Positions 27,304 to 35,769 of a stretch of 64,000 nucleotides of DNA are shown in pieces. A program made the position numbers and the translations under genes. Numbering within the stretch: position 1 is the stretch's first letter; the number at the start of each line of letters is the position of its first letter. The stretch is taken from positions 1,302,001 through 1,366,000 of the forward strand of contig CBDIIA010000003.1 in the NCBI GenBank assembly GCA_965279475.1, written 5' to 3'. The DNA comes from Pseudorhodoferax sp965279475 (GTDB lineage Bacteria; Pseudomonadota; Gammaproteobacteria; Burkholderiales; Burkholderiaceae_C). The notes beneath the pieces were generated by a model. It was given only the letters and a program-made list of their open reading frames with translations. It made no database searches and was not told the DNA's origin.

Positions 27304-29712
27304 GTGGAGCGCATGCAGCCGGCCGCACCCCACCGCCGCAGGTTCGACCCGCGGCGCGTGGCGCTGGTCTGCTGGCTGGTGCTGGTCGTGCTGGCGGCCA
27401 CCATCGCCGTGCGCACCCGCTACGTGGCCGACCTGTCCGCGTTCCTGCCGTCGACGCCGACGGCCGAGCAGGCCGTGTTGCTCGACCAGCTGCGCAGCGG
27501 CGTGGCGGCGCGGCTGGTGCTGATCGGCATCGACGGCGGCACCGAAGCGCAGCGCGCCGACGCCTCCATCGCGCTGGCCGCTGCGCTGCGGACCAGCGGT
27601 GCCTTCGACGCGGTGCACAACGGCGACAACGCCGGCTTCGAGGACACGGCGCGTTTCCTGTTCGAGCACCGTTACCTGCTCAGCCCGGCGGTCGACGCGC
27701 AGCGTTTCACCGTGGACGGCCTGCGCGACGGCATTCTCGACACCACCTCGCTGCTGGGCACGCCGGCCGGTGCGATGGTCAAGCCGGTGATCCTGCGCGA
27801 CCCGACCGGTGAGACCCTGCGCATGGCCGAGGGCATGCTGCCGGCCCAGTCGCCGCGCAGCGATGGGCGGGTCTGGGTCTCGCGCACCCAGCCGCGGGCG
27901 GTGCTGATCGCCACCACGCATGCCGATGGCGCCGATCTCGATGCGCAGGAGCGTGCGCTGCGGCTCATCGACGAACGTTTTGCGCCTTCGGCGGCGCAGG
28001 GCCTGACGGTGAAGGTCTCGGGCGCCGGCACCTTCGCCGTCGCGTCGCGCGCTCAGATCAAGACCGAGGTCGAGCGGCTGGCCATCGCCGGGGGCGTGGC
28101 CATCGTCGGCCTGCTGCTGCTGGCGTTCGGCGGCTCGCTGCGCACGCTGCTGCTGGGCCTATTACCGGTGGCCAGCGGCGTGCTGGCTGGCATCGCGGCG
28201 GTCAGCCTCGTGTTCGGCAACGTGCACGGCATCACGCTGGGCTTCGGCACCACGCTGATCGGCGAGGCGGTCGACTACGCGATCTACTACCTGATCCAGG
28301 CCCGCGCCGCGCCGGGGCTGGCCGCCGGGGCCGGCGCCCGGCAGTGGATCGCGGGCAACTGGCCCACGGTGCGGCTGGGGTTGTGGACCTCGGTCTGCGG
28401 CTTCGCGGCACTGATGTTCTCGGGCTTCCCCGGGCTGGCGCAACTGGGCGTGTTCTCGGTTGCCGGGCTCACCGGCGCGGCGCTGACCACCCGCTACGTG
28501 ATGACCGTGTTGTCGCCCGACGGTGCGCCGGGCTCCCGGCTGCGCAGCCGGCTGGGGCAGGGCGTGGGCCGCGCCACCGCCTGGCTGCAGCGCGGGCGCT
28601 GGCCGTTGGCGGCGTTGACGGCGGTGGCCGTCGTGGCCGTCGTCTGGCTGCCTTCTCCGTGGCGCGGCACGCTGTCGTCGCTGAGCCCGGTCGGTGCGGC
28701 CCAGCTGGCGCTGGACAGCGAACTGCGCGCCGACCTGGGCGCCACCGATCCCGGCGTGCTGGTCGCGGTGGCCGGCACCGACGAGGCCAGCGTGCTGGCC
28801 GCCGCCGAGGCCGCCGGCAGCCGGCTCGATACGCTGGTTGCATCGGGTGCGATCGCCAGCTACGCATCGCCGGCGCGCTTGCTGCCCAGCCCGGCGCTGC
28901 AGCAGGCCCGGCGGAGCGCGCTGCCCGACGCGCAGGCGCTGCGCACGCGCCTGGCCGAGGCCACGGCCGACGGCACGTTGCCGGCGGCACGGCTGGACGG
29001 CTTTATTGCCGATGTGCAGGCCGCGCGTGGCCAGGCGCTGCTCACGCGTGCGTCGCTGGCGGGCACGCCGATGCAAGCCGCACTCGATGCTCTTCTGGTA
29101 CCCGGCGCGGACGGCCGCCCCTGGCGCGGCCTGCTCACTCTGTCGGCCGGCGCCAGGCCGCTGGAGGTCGCGGCCCTGCGCACGGCGCTGGCCGACGTGC
29201 CGGGTGCGCAGGTGGTCGACATCTCGGGCGAGCTGGCCGCGATCTACAGCCGCTACCTGCACGAGGCCACGCTGCAGGCCCTGTTCGGTGCGCTGGCCGT
29301 CTGCGTGCTGCTGGTGCTGCACCTGCGGTCGGCGGCGCGGTTCTGGCGCGTGGCGATGCCGGTGGCCGCGTCGGTGGTCATCGTCATCGCGGCGCTGTCG
29401 GCTGCCGGCGTCGCGCTGGGCATCCTGCACCTGGTCGGGCTGCTGCTGACGGTGGCGATCGGCTCCAACTACGCGCTGTTCTTCGACCAGTTGCGGGCCC
29501 AGGCCGATGCGCATGCCGGCGACGCGGCCTTCGCGGTCGACAACGACACGCTGGCCTCGCTGGCGCTGGCCAACCTGACGGCGGTGATCTCGTTCTGCCT
29601 GCTGGCGCTGTCGAGCATTCCGGCGCTGTTCTCGATCGGCGAGGTGGTGGCGCCGGGCATCGCGCTGTGCCTGGTGCTGTCGGCGGCCTTCGTGCCGACG
29701 CAACGCCGCTGA
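27304..29712 (+). CDS. MMPL/RND-type exporter of the aryl-polyene cluster
   Basis: 802-aa inner-membrane exporter with two MMPL repeats: TM1 near 18-36, a periplasmic domain, then helix bundles about 262-410 and 640-800. The motif GTTLIGEAVDYAIYYL in the first bundle and AIGSNYALFFDQL in the second are the paired helix-4-type segments. Corresponds to the ApeM exporter expected to move the polyene lipid to the LolA-like carrier. GTG at 27304 or ATG at 27313 could be the start, 10-19 bases after the preceding gene. Confidence 0.88.
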   Translation: MERMQPAAPHRRRFDPRRVALVCWLVLVVLAATIAVRTRYVADLSAFLPSTPTAEQAVLLDQLRSGVAARLVLIGIDGGTEAQRADASIALAAALRTSGAFDAVHNGDNAGFEDTARFLFEHRYLLSPAVDAQRFTVDGLRDGILDTTSLLGTPAGAMVKPVILRDPTGETLRMAEGMLPAQSPRSDGRVWVSRTQPRAVLIATTHADGADLDAQERALRLIDERFAPSAAQGLTVKVSGAGTFAVASRAQIKTEVERLAIAGGVAIVGLLLLAFGGSLRTLLLGLLPVASGVLAGIAAVSLVFGNVHGITLGFGTTLIGEAVDYAIYYLIQARAAPGLAAGAGARQWIAGNWPTVRLGLWTSVCGFAALMFSGFPGLAQLGVFSVAGLTGAALTTRYVMTVLSPDGAPGSRLRSRLGQGVGRATAWLQRGRWPLAALTAVAVVAVVWLPSPWRGTLSSLSPVGAAQLALDSELRADLGATDPGVLVAVAGTDEASVLAAAEAAGSRLDTLVASGAIASYASPARLLPSPALQQARRSALPDAQALRTRLAEATADGTLPAARLDGFIADVQAARGQALLTRASLAGTPMQAALDALLVPGADGRPWRGLLTLSAGARPLEVAALRTALADVPGAQVVDISGELAAIYSRYLHEATLQALFGALAVCVLLVLHLRSAARFWRVAMPVAASVVIVIAALSAAGVALGILHLVGLLLTVAIGSNYALFFDQLRAQADAHAGDAAFAVDNDTLASLALANLTAVISFCLLALSSIPALFSIGEVVAPGIALCLVLSAAFVPTQRR

Positions 29713-29736
29713 CGTGGCCTGGCGAACGCGTTCCGA

Positions 29737-30612
29737 ATGCGTGTAAATTCCACCGGTCCGACCCCGATGCAAGCCACCACGCCATCCCCGATCCCCGCCA
29801 CGCCGACCGCGTGGCGCGCGCCGCTGCTGGTCAAGGCCAGTGCGGTGTGCCATCTGGGCGCCGCTGCGGCCAGCCTGGCCGCGCCCGAGGTCTGGCCCTG
29901 GGCGCTGGGTGCCGTCGCGCTGAACCATGGGCTGCTGGCCGGTACGGGCCTGTGGCCGCGCTCGACCTGGCTCGGTGCCAACGTGCGGCGCCTGCCGGCC
30001 GCCGCGGCCGGGCGCCGCGAGGTCGCGCTGACGCTGGACGACGGCCCGGAGCCGGCCGTCACGCCGCAGGTGCTCGACATCCTGGACGCGCACGGCGCGC
30101 GCGCCACCTTCTTCTGCATCGCCCACCAGGCCGAGCGTCACCCTGCGCTGTGCCGCGAGATCGTGCGGCGCGGCCACAGCGTGCAGAACCACAGCGATCG
30201 GCATTCGGTCGCGTTCGCGATGTCGGGCCCGGCCGGCTTCAAGCGCGAGATCCAGCAGGCGCAGGACCGGCTGGCCCAGATCACCGGCCAGGTGCCGCGC
30301 TACTTCCGCGCGCCGGCCGGCCTGCGCAATCCGTTTCTCGACCCGGTGCTGCACGCGCTCGGGCTGACGCTGGTCAGCTGGACGCGGCGCGGCTTCGATA
30401 CCGTGACCCGCTCGCCCGCCGTGGTGCTGGAACGGCTCACGCAGGACCTGGCCGCCGGCGACATCGTGCTGCTGCACGACCGCAACAGCGTCGCCGCCGA
30501 CAGCGGGGCGCCGGTGGTGCTGGAGGTGCTGCCCGCGTTGCTTGGCGCGTTCGCCCAGGCGGGCCTGCACAGCCTGCCGCTGCCCGACGCGATGCGCGGA
30601 GCCGGCGCATGA
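29737..30612 (+). CDS. Polysaccharide deacetylase (NodB-homology) protein
   Basis: Carbohydrate esterase 4-type deacetylase, which removes acetyl groups from N-acetylated sugars. 291 aa: two hydrophobic segments at 34-69, then a NodB domain with TLDDGPEP (99-106, metal/general base Asp pair) and the metal-binding His152 and His156 in NHSDRH; FRAPAGLRNP and LLHD follow. All catalytic landmarks are intact. This is not part of the minimal E. coli-type aryl-polyene set, so it suggests a sugar on the final lipid, consistent with the glycosyltransferase at 42.3 kb. Alternative start at 29767. Confidence 0.82.
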   Translation: MRVNSTGPTPMQATTPSPIPATPTAWRAPLLVKASAVCHLGAAAASLAAPEVWPWALGAVALNHGLLAGTGLWPRSTWLGANVRRLPAAAAGRREVALTLDDGPEPAVTPQVLDILDAHGARATFFCIAHQAERHPALCREIVRRGHSVQNHSDRHSVAFAMSGPAGFKREIQQAQDRLAQITGQVPRYFRAPAGLRNPFLDPVLHALGLTLVSWTRRGFDTVTRSPAVVLERLTQDLAAGDIVLLHDRNSVAADSGAPVVLEVLPALLGAFAQAGLHSLPLPDAMRGAGA

Positions 30613-31430
30613 GGATGGTGCAGGAGCGCTCGCCGCTCGGCGCGCGGCGCGGCACGGAGCCGGCGGCGGCGTCGTCCGGCACCGTGGCGGCCCACCGCGC
30701 CTGGCCCGCGTTGCTCGACGCGGCCAGCGCGCCGTACCGCCGCTCGGGCGTGTTCGCGTGGCGCTTCGCGCGCGGCAAGCTGGGCATGGACCCGGTGTTC
30801 CGCCATCTGATCGAAAAGGGCCTGGTGTCGCCCGGCGCGCGGGTGCTGGACATCGGCTGCGGCCAGGGGCTGCTGGCCAGCCTGCTGCACAGCGGCGCTG
30901 CGCTGCAGCAGCAGGGCGGCTGGCCCGATGCCTGGGCGCCGGCGCCTGCCGCCAGCCGCTTCACCGGCATCGAGCTGATGCCGCGCGACGTGCAGCGCGC
31001 GCGCGACGCGCTGGGGCAGACCCTGGGCGAGACCGCGCAGTTCATCTGCGGCGACATGCGGCACACACCGTTCCCCGAGGTCGATGCCGTCGTCATCCTC
31101 GACGTGCTGCACTACATCGGCATTGCCGAGCAGAACGAAGTGCTGGCCCGGGTGCGCCGCGCCTTGCCCGATGGCGGGCAACTGCTGCTGCGCGTGGGCG
31201 ACGCGGCCTCGCAGCGCGGCTATGCGATCAGCCAGTGGGTCGATGCGGTGGTGACGCGCGTGCGCGGGCACCGCGTGCTGCCGCAGTTCGGCCGCACGCT
31301 CGATGCCTGGGTGGCCCAGCTCGCATCGCTCGGGTTCCAGGTGGCGCCGCAGCCGATGAGCGCGGGCACGCCGTTCGCCAACGTGCTGCTGGTCGCGCGT
31401 GTGGTTCGGCCGGCAGAGACGCACCCGTGA
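30609..31430 (+). CDS. SAM-dependent class I methyltransferase
   Basis: 273 aa. Motif I VLDIGCGQGLL (79-89) binds S-adenosylmethionine; VVILDVLHYIG is motif IV. The first 35 residues are disordered-looking. ATG overlaps the deacetylase stop (ATGA), and its own stop overlaps the ketosynthase start (GTGA), so it belongs firmly to the pigment operon. A role in methylating the aryl head or polyene is inferred. One of two methyltransferases in the cluster (the other at 45117). Confidence 0.83.
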   Translation: MRMVQERSPLGARRGTEPAAASSGTVAAHRAWPALLDAASAPYRRSGVFAWRFARGKLGMDPVFRHLIEKGLVSPGARVLDIGCGQGLLASLLHSGAALQQQGGWPDAWAPAPAASRFTGIELMPRDVQRARDALGQTLGETAQFICGDMRHTPFPEVDAVVILDVLHYIGIAEQNEVLARVRRALPDGGQLLLRVGDAASQRGYAISQWVDAVVTRVRGHRVLPQFGRTLDAWVAQLASLGFQVAPQPMSAGTPFANVLLVARVVRPAETHP

Positions 31431-32611
31431 CCCCCAAGGCCATCACCAGCTTCACGCTGACCACGGCGCTGGGCGCCGGCAATGCCCGCACGCTGGACGC
31501 CCTGCGCGCGCAGCGCAGCGGCCTGGCGCCCCTGCGTTTTCTGGACCTGCCGCTCACGACCTGGGCCGGCGAGGTCGAGGGTGTCGACGCGGTGGTCTTG
31601 CCTGCGCCGCTGGCCGCGTTCGACTGCCGCAACAACCGGCTGGCCTGGCTCGCGCTGCAGCAGGACGGCCTGCTGCAGGCGGTGGCCGCCGCGCGCAGCC
31701 GCTACGGCGCGGGCCGGGTCGGCGTATTTCTCGGCACCAGCACCTCGGGGCTGCTGCAGACCGAGCAGGCCTACGAGCGGCGCCAGGCGGACGGCGCGCT
31801 GCCAAACGACTTCCACTACGCCGAAACGCAGAACACCTACTCGCTGCCGGCCTTCGTCGTGGCCGCCCTGCAGCTGGCGGGGCCGAGCTGGGCGGTGTCC
31901 ACCGCCTGTTCATCCAGCGCCAAGGTGTTCGGCACCGCCGCGCGCCTGATCGATGCGGGGCTGATCGACGCGGCTCTGGTCGGCGGCGTCGACAGCCTGT
32001 GCAAGACCACGCTGTACGGCTTCAACTCGCTCGAACTGCTGTCGCCGCAGATCTGCCAACCCTGGGGCGCGGCGCGCGACGGCCTGTCGATCGGCGAAGC
32101 CGCCGCGTTCGCGTTGCTCGAACGCAGCCCCGAGGCGCCGCCCAGGGGCTGGCTGCTGGGCGTGGGCGAGAGCAACGACGGTTACCACATGAGCACGCCG
32201 CACCCCGAGGGCCATGGCGCCATCGCCGCGATGCGCCAGGCGCTGCACGAGGCCGGCCTCGCACCCACCGACATCGACTACATCAACCTGCACGGCACGG
32301 CCACGCCGTCCAACGACGCGTCGGAAGACCGTGCGGTGGGCGCGGTGTTCGGTGCCACCACGCCCTGCAGCTCGACCAAGGGCGCCACCGGCCACACGCT
32401 GGGCGCGGCCGGCGGCGTGGAGGCGGCGATCTGCCTGCTGGCGATGGCCGATGGCCTGCTGCCCGCCGGCTTGAACGTGCAGCAGCGCGACCCGGCGCTG
32501 TCGCTGCACTACCTGCTGGCCAATGGCACGGGGCCGGTGCGGCGCACCTTGTCCAATTCGTTCGGCTTCGGCGGCACCAATGCCAGCCTGGTGCTGGGGA
32601 GCGCGCGGTGA
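31427..32611 (+). CDS. Beta-ketoacyl-ACP synthase (ApeO-like)
   Basis: 394-aa condensing enzyme of the thiolase fold that extends the polyene by malonyl units. The catalytic triad is complete: Cys161 in STACSSSAK, His289 in NLHGTATPSN and His323 in GATGHTLGAAGG. GTG start coupled to the previous stop. Pairs with the shorter, catalytically deficient synthase-like protein at 32670 in the manner of a KS/chain-length-factor heterodimer, as shown for aryl-polyene synthases. Its stop overlaps a 20-codon frame that bridges to that partner. Confidence 0.92.
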   Translation: MTPKAITSFTLTTALGAGNARTLDALRAQRSGLAPLRFLDLPLTTWAGEVEGVDAVVLPAPLAAFDCRNNRLAWLALQQDGLLQAVAAARSRYGAGRVGVFLGTSTSGLLQTEQAYERRQADGALPNDFHYAETQNTYSLPAFVVAALQLAGPSWAVSTACSSSAKVFGTAARLIDAGLIDAALVGGVDSLCKTTLYGFNSLELLSPQICQPWGAARDGLSIGEAAAFALLERSPEAPPRGWLLGVGESNDGYHMSTPHPEGHGAIAAMRQALHEAGLAPTDIDYINLHGTATPSNDASEDRAVGAVFGATTPCSSTKGATGHTLGAAGGVEAAICLLAMADGLLPAGLNVQQRDPALSLHYLLANGTGPVRRTLSNSFGFGGTNASLVLGSAR

Positions 32612-32670
32612 GCACATCGCCTGGCCGCGCTGTGCAGACGCTTGCCGCCATCGAAGGCGAGGCCTTTTGA
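32608..32670 (+). CDS. Possible 20-codon coupling ORF between two synthase genes
   Basis: GTG start at 32608 overlaps the ketosynthase TGA, and its TGA at 32668-32670 overlaps the next ATG (TGATG). The product would be VSTSPGRAVQTLAAIEGEAF. No homology is recognised. Its likely role, if any, is to carry ribosomes from the ketosynthase to its partner so that equal amounts are made; it could also be chance. Confidence 0.3.
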   Translation: MSTSPGRAVQTLAAIEGEAF

Positions 32671-33485
32671 TGAGCCGGCCGCAGGTGTTCATCGACGGCG
32701 TGGGGCTGCTGGGCCCGGGCATCGCCTCCTGGGCTGCCGGCCGCGCGCTGCTGGCCGGCGACGGGGCAGGCTACAGCGCCACGCCCACCGTGGTGCCACC
32801 GCCGCAACGCCTGCCCCCCGCCGAGCGGCGCCGTGCCGGTACGGCGATCAAACTCGCGATGGCGGTGGCGGACGAGGCCGTGCTGCAGGCGGCGATCGAT
32901 CCGTCGCAACTGCAGACGGTGTTCACCTCGTCTAGCGGCGACGGGCAGAACTGCCACGGCCTGTGCGAAGTGCTGGCCACGCCGGCCCCGCTGGTGTCGC
33001 CGACACGTTTCACGAACTCGGTGCACAACGCGGCATCGGGGTGCTGGCACATCGCGGTCGGCAGCCGGGCGGCGTCGACCAGCCTGTGCGCCTACGACGG
33101 CAGTTTCGCCGCGGGCTTGGTCGAAGCCATGGTGATGGTGCAGGCGACCGGCCAGCCGGTGCTGCTGGTGGCCAGCGACTCGCCGTACCCCGAGCCGCTG
33201 CACGGCAAGCGGACGCTGCCCGACCACTTCGGCGCGGCGCTGCTGCTCGCGCCCGTGGCCGGCCCGCACACGCTGGCGGCCTGCACACTCGATCTGCTGC
33301 CCGGCGATGCTGCCATCACGCACTGCGCCTCGCCGGCCCTCGACGCGCTGCGGCGTGCCGTGCCGGCGGCGGCGGCGCTGGCACCGTTGCAGGCGATCGC
33401 GCGGGGCCAGGACGGTGTGCATCGCGTCACGCTCGCCTATCTGCCGGGCTGTGCGGTGGCGCTCGACATCCGCTGCACGGCCTGA
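32670..33485 (+). CDS. Chain-length-factor-like beta-ketoacyl synthase (ApeC-like)
   Basis: 271-aa protein resembling the N-terminal half of a ketosynthase (ketoacyl-synt_2 type). The catalytic Cys is not in place: the corresponding region reads TNSVHNAASGCWHIA, and the second His block is absent. Such proteins pair with the active ketosynthase (ApeO) and set chain length. Start ATG at 32670. 18 bases separate it from the next gene. Confidence 0.8.
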   Translation: MSRPQVFIDGVGLLGPGIASWAAGRALLAGDGAGYSATPTVVPPPQRLPPAERRRAGTAIKLAMAVADEAVLQAAIDPSQLQTVFTSSSGDGQNCHGLCEVLATPAPLVSPTRFTNSVHNAASGCWHIAVGSRAASTSLCAYDGSFAAGLVEAMVMVQATGQPVLLVASDSPYPEPLHGKRTLPDHFGAALLLAPVAGPHTLAACTLDLLPGDAAITHCASPALDALRRAVPAAAALAPLQAIARGQDGVHRVTLAYLPGCAVALDIRCTA

Positions 33486-33503
33486 CATCACCCGAAGACG
33501 CCC

Positions 33504-34001
33504 ATGCAGACCCCGACACCATCGCCCGTGCGAGCCCCGCAGACGCTGGACCACGCCGGCATCGAGGCGCTGATTCCGCACCGCGGCACGATGTGCCTGC
33601 TGGCGCGGCTCGACAGCTGGGACGCCACCCACCTGCGTTGCGCCGCCGACAACCACCGCGCCGCGGCCCACCCGCTGCGCACGCGGCGCGGCCTGCTGTC
33701 GACCTGCGCGATCGAATACGCCGCGCAGGCGATGGCCTTGCACGGCGCGCTGATCGGGCAGGACGCTGGCACGCCGGCCACGCCGGGTTTCCTCGCCAGC
33801 GCGCGCGGCGTGCAGCTGCACGTGCTGCGGCTGGACGACCTGCCGCTGCCGCCGCAGGGCGCGGACGAACTGCGGATCGAAGCCACGCGCCAGGCGGGCG
33901 ACCGGCATCAGATCCTCTATGGCTTCAGCGTGCACCACGCCGGCCGCCTGCTGGCCGAAGGCCGGGCTGCCGTGGTGCTGAACACCCCGCTCGCGGCATG
34001 A
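33504..34001 (+). CDS. Second hot-dog dehydratase (ApeP-like)
   Basis: 165-aa hot-dog fold protein resembling FabA/FabZ-type 3-hydroxyacyl-ACP dehydratases: HRGTMCLLARLDSWD (residues 26-41) at the N-terminal hot-dog helix and AIEYAAQAMALHGAL in the central helix. Two dehydratases (this and the one at 25401) occur in aryl-polyene pathways, where one activates the other as a heterodimer. Its stop overlaps the ketoreductase start (ATGA). Confidence 0.82.
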   Translation: MQTPTPSPVRAPQTLDHAGIEALIPHRGTMCLLARLDSWDATHLRCAADNHRAAAHPLRTRRGLLSTCAIEYAAQAMALHGALIGQDAGTPATPGFLASARGVQLHVLRLDDLPLPPQGADELRIEATRQAGDRHQILYGFSVHHAGRLLAEGRAAVVLNTPLAA

Positions 34002-34750
34002 GTGTTGCCTCACCCTCGATGCGACGCGCACTGGTCACCGGCGGCAGCGGCGGCATCGGCAGCGCCATTGCGCGTCGGCTCGGCCGGGACGGCCTGCACG
34101 TGGTCGTGCACGCGAACGCCCGGCTGGAGGCCGCGCAGGCGGTGGCCGATGCGATACGCGCAGCGGGCGGCAGCGCCGAGGCCGTGGCCTTCGACGTCAC
34201 CGATGCCGAACGCAGCCAGGCGGCCTGCACCGCACTGCTGGCCGGCGGCCCGATCCAGGTGCTGGTGAACAACGCCGGCGTGCACGACGACGCGGCTTTC
34301 CCCGGCATGCGCGCCGCCCAGTGGCACAAGGTGGTCGACGTGTCGCTGAACGGCTTTTTCCACGTGACGCAGCCGCTGACGATGCCGATGGTGCGCACTC
34401 GCTGGGGCCGCATCGTCAACATCAGCTCGGTTGCGGCCCTGATGGGCAACCGCGGCCAGGTCAACTACGCCGCGGCCAAGGGCGCCGTCAACAGCGCCAC
34501 CAAGGCCTTGTCGCTGGAGCTGGCCAGCCGCGGCATCACCGTCAACGCAGTGGCGCCCGGCATCATCGACACCGGCATGGCGCAAGGCACCTTCGACGCT
34601 GACACCATCGCCCGCCTGGTGCCAGCCAAACGCGCGGGCCGCGCCGACGAGGTGGCGGCGCTGGTGGCGTTCCTGGTGTCGGGACGATGCGGCTTACATC
34701 ACAGGGCAGATCCTGTCGATCAACGGCGGCATGGCCTGAACTGTCGATAG
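33998..34750 (+). CDS. 3-ketoacyl-ACP reductase (FabG/ApeQ-like), C-terminal frameshift
   Basis: SDR-family reductase that uses NADPH to reduce the beta-keto group. Cofactor motif TGGSGGIG (14-21), NNAG, and catalytic Ser144, Tyr157 and Lys161 are intact. After VAALVAFLVS the frame carries one extra G (GGG at 34680-34682 where two would keep frame). The other frame reads DDAAYITGQILSINGGMA with a stop at 34739, the canonical FabG tail. As written, the protein ends in 18 unrelated residues instead. That tail forms part of the tetramer interface and closes the active site, so activity would probably be reduced or lost if the base is real. Last gene of the forward operon. Confidence 0.88.
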   Translation: MSVASPSMRRALVTGGSGGIGSAIARRLGRDGLHVVVHANARLEAAQAVADAIRAAGGSAEAVAFDVTDAERSQAACTALLAGGPIQVLVNNAGVHDDAAFPGMRAAQWHKVVDVSLNGFFHVTQPLTMPMVRTRWGRIVNISSVAALMGNRGQVNYAAAKGAVNSATKALSLELASRGITVNAVAPGIIDTGMAQGTFDADTIARLVPAKRAGRADEVAALVAFLVSGRCGLHHRADPVDQRRHGLNCR

Positions 34751-34763
34751 GCGGTCCGGCTCT

Positions 34764-35352
34764 TTGGCCGCAACGAACAAGGCAGAGCCCCTATTCTTCG
34801 AGACTCCACAGGCTTTCCGCGCCTGGCTGAGCGCCCACGGCGCGACCCAGCAGGAACTGATCGTGGGGTTCCACAAGACCGCGACGGGAACGCCCTGCAT
34901 GGCGTGGTCCGAGTCCGTGGACGAGGGCCCTGTGCTTCGGCTGGATCGACGGCATACGCAGGCGCATCGACGACCTGACTTATTCGATCCGTTTCACGCC
35001 GCGCAAGCGTGGCTCCATCTGGAGTGCAGTGAACATCGCCAAGGTGGCCAGGCTCACAGCCGAACAGCGGATGACGGCGGCCGGCACCGCCGCGTTCGCG
35101 CTGCGGACGGAAGCGAAGTCGGCCGTCTATTCCCACGAGCAGGAATCGATCGCCGAACTGCGGCCGGACGAACGCAAGGCCTTCCAACGTCACAAGGCTG
35201 GCTGGGCTTATTTCGAAGCTCAGCCGACGGGCTATCGCAAGCGGGTGCTGCACTGGATCACGACCGCGAAGAAGGACCAGACGCGCGGGGGACGGCTTGC
35301 GAAGCTGGTGGACGCTTGTGCGTTGGGACAACGTTTGGCTCAGTTCAGATGA
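34764..35352 (+). pseudogene. YdeI/OmpD-associated family protein, frameshifted
   Basis: Frame 1 (TTG start, LAATNKAEPLFFETPQAFRAW) gives the N-terminal third of a YdeI-type protein. One extra G in GGG at 34925-34927 then shifts the frame. Removing it gives SVDEALCFGWIDGIRRRIDD and continues to the C-terminus KLVDACALGQRLAQFR at 35352, about 195 residues, the usual length. The YdeI family is of poorly known function (linked to polymyxin or bacteriocin tolerance). No promoter is obvious. A sequencing error is as possible as a true mutation. Confidence 0.75.
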
Positions 35353-35769
35353 GATGGCTATAGATCGATGCTCAAGAGCTTTCGTGTCCGATTGGCTCTG
35401 CGCGGGCAGTGGGGTCGTCTTCTCACTGCAAGAAAACACTCGTAGTGTCCCGTCTGCCGCTGAAATAGAACCATCGGCCAAATATCGGCAAGCCTCAGTT
35501 GTTGATAGTCAACTCGCAGCAGCTGAGCCGGCACAAGTCTCGGCGAGCTAATGACCATAGGTCCGGATCTGGCTGATCCGAGTCATTCAGAGCCTTAGAT
35601 CTGAATGCCATATCGGCAAGCCTGACGATGTAGGATACATCGCCCGCCATGGCGGGTAAGCCTGCGCTTGGCTCCGCTGTCATCCCGTGGCGGGACTTTG
35701 CACTCGGGTTCAACACAATCGCGCTACGGCCGTTCATCGGGATCAAAACGGCGGCCCAAGGTGAGAAGC
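35353..35769. other. 417-base non-coding stretch at the left edge of the modification island
   Basis: No credible gene on either strand; base composition falls to the lower GC of the island. It contains a 14-base direct repeat ATATCGGCAAGCCT at 35482-35495 and 35610-35623 (128 bases apart) and a perfect 14-base palindrome CCCGCCATGGCGGG at 35643-35656. It presumably holds the promoter of the ATPase gene, which has GGTGAGAAGC as ribosome site. Confidence 0.6.

Noticed and set aside
34740..35352. Two separate small genes (199 and 107 aa) in place of the YdeI-like gene
   Set aside because: Joining the frames with one base removed gives a continuous YdeI-type protein; the second half of the first frame is unlike any family.
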